From JBFFSQ01 sp041572275 (GTDB taxonomy: Bacteria > Pseudomonadota > Gammaproteobacteria > SZUA-229): a DNA stretch of 5,129 bases. Every line of letters begins with the position of its first letter. Positions within the stretch are counted from its first letter, which is position 1. The notes beneath the pieces were generated by a model, which ran no database searches, was not told the origin of the DNA, and worked only from the letters and a program-made list of their open reading frames with translations. Position numbers and translations under genes: made by a program. The stretch covers positions 1 through 5,129 of the forward strand of contig JBFFSQ010000212.1 of assembly GCA_041572275.1 (NCBI GenBank). Reading direction: 5' to 3'. Below are positions 4,204 to 5,129 of this stretch, in pieces.

Positions 4204-5129
4204 CTAATGGGCGGCCCATTCAACCGTATTCAGGTCAATGCCCTCTTTGAACATATCCCATAACGGTGACAGGTCACGCAGCTTCGATACCGCCTGCTTC
4301 ACCAGATCGATGGTGTAATCAATTTCTTCGACTGTGGTGTAGCGGCCAATGCTGAAGCGTAAGGAGCTGTGTGCCAGTTCATCACTGCGACCGATCGCTC
4401 TGAGCACATAGCTGGGCTCCAGACTACTGGAAGTACAGGCGGAACCACTGGATACCGCGATGTCTTTTAAGGCCATCATCAGGCTTTCGCCTTCAACATA
4501 GTTGAAGCTGACATTGAGGTTACCTGCTACGCGGTGTTCTTCATCACCGTTCAGGTACACTTCTTCCATGTCCTTGAAGCCATCCCACAGACGCTGACGC
4601 AGGCCCAGAATGCGTTCGTTTTCTGCCGCCATTTCGTCTTTGGCGATGCGGAAGGCTTCGCCCATTCCCACAATCTGGTGGGTCGCCAGGGTACCCGAGC
4701 GCATGCCTCGTTCGTGACCTCCACCGTGCATCTGCGCTTCAATACGGACACGGGGTTTACGGCGCACATACAGGGCGCCAATACCTTTAGGGCCGTAAAT
4801 CTTGTGACCCGAGAAGCTCATCAGATCGACTTTCATCTGTTGCAGGTCGATCGGCACTTTGCCCGCACTCTGGGCCGCATCGACATGGAACAGGGTTTTG
4901 TTCTCTCGACACAGCTCACCGATCGCTTCGATGTCCTGGATCACGCCAATTTCGTTGTTCACATGCATGATGCTCACCAGTATGGTGTCATCACGCAGGG
5001 CGGCTTTCAGCTTGTTGAGATCGATCAGACCATTGCTTTCCGGATCCAGGTAGGTGACTTCATAACCTTCACGTTCCAGCTGACGACAGGTATCCAGTAC
5101 CGCTTTGTGTTCCGTCTTGCAGGTGATGA
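4204..5129 (-). CDS. iscS: Cysteine desulfurase IscS (5' end missing)
   Basis: IscS is a PLP-dependent cysteine desulfurase. It converts cysteine to alanine and passes the persulfide sulfur to IscU and to tRNA-thiolation and cofactor pathways in the cytoplasm. The window holds the last 307 codons; the frame is open to the right edge. The C-terminus lines up with E. coli IscS (404 aa) without gaps, so the missing part should be 97 residues. In E. coli numbering, visible residues are His104 (KTEHKAVLD), Asn155, Asp180 and Gln183 (HVDAAQ), PLP lysine Lys206 (SFSGHKIYGPKG) and the persulfide Cys328 (SSGSACTSSSLEPS). The C-terminal segment ending EWAAH corresponds to the IscU-contacting tail. Position 100 is Cys where I recall Ser in E. 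coli. The stop is TAG. The internal GTG at 4977 is not the start, since the homology continues upstream of it. Confidence 0.98.
   Translation of the reverse strand, partial: ITCKTEHKAVLDTCRQLEREGYEVTYLDPESNGLIDLNKLKAALRDDTILVSIMHVNNEIGVIQDIEAIGELCRENKTLFHVDAAQSAGKVPIDLQQMKVDLMSFSGHKIYGPKGIGALYVRRKPRVRIEAQMHGGGHERGMRSGTLATHQIVGMGEAFRIAKDEMAAENERILGLRQRLWDGFKDMEEVYLNGDEEHRVAGNLNVSFNYVEGESLMMALKDIAVSSGSACTSSSLEPSYVLRAIGRSDELAHSSLRFSIGRYTTVEEIDYTIDLVKQAVSKLRDLSPLWDMFKEGIDLNTVEWAAH

Noticed and set aside
4551..4781. A 76-codon minus-strand frame inside iscS
   Set aside because: It overlaps the conserved IscS catalytic region in another reading frame and has no recognisable protein features.

Overview
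The window looks like a piece of a gammaproteobacterial chromosome. IscS and IscU align over their whole visible length with the Escherichia coli proteins as I remember them, with the same residue numbering. AcnB is the B-type aconitase typical of proteobacteria. Base composition is moderate by eye, and AT-rich only between genes. The intergenic palindrome mosaic resembles those I recall from some marine Gammaproteobacteria, but genus or order cannot be fixed from this window. All four genes lie on the minus strand, so transcription runs right to left.

Layout from right to left: (1) 4204-5129, the last 307 codons of iscS, cut by the window edge; (2) 4098-4203, an unusually long iscS-iscU gap with a strong hairpin whose T-tract faces the + strand; (3) 3717-4097, complete iscU; (4) 3660-3682, a strong intrinsic terminator 34 bp past iscU, so the transcript ends there instead of running into iscA-hscBA-fdx as in the classical operon; (5) about 3462-3657, a dense mosaic of short dyads, nearly all built around a TCCA/TCCT core (or its complement TGGA/AGGA) with different but self-complementary arms; (6) 3230-3460, AT-rich DNA with several weaker dyads and AGCTGA sites spaced two helical turns apart; (7) 3145-3229, the acnB promoter region with a perfect TATAAT box and a perfect 11-bp-arm inverted repeat over the -35 zone; (8) 586-3144, acnB with a GTG start; (9) 205-582, crcB, starting 3 bp after the acnB stop; (10) 137-172, an intrinsic terminator closing acnB-crcB; (11) 1-136, AT-rich DNA without a recognisable gene.

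Functionally, IscS (cysteine desulfurase) gives sulfur to IscU (Fe-S scaffold). AcnB is a [4Fe-4S] TCA-cycle enzyme and so a likely downstream user of that system, though a terminator and its own promoter separate it from isc. CrcB is a fluoride channel that appears to be translated by coupling to acnB.

The genes are ordinary housekeeping genes. The parts most worth a second look are noncoding: the TCCW-core dyad mosaic, the acnB operator-like repeat, the antisense-facing terminator between iscS and iscU, and the early end of the isc transcript.
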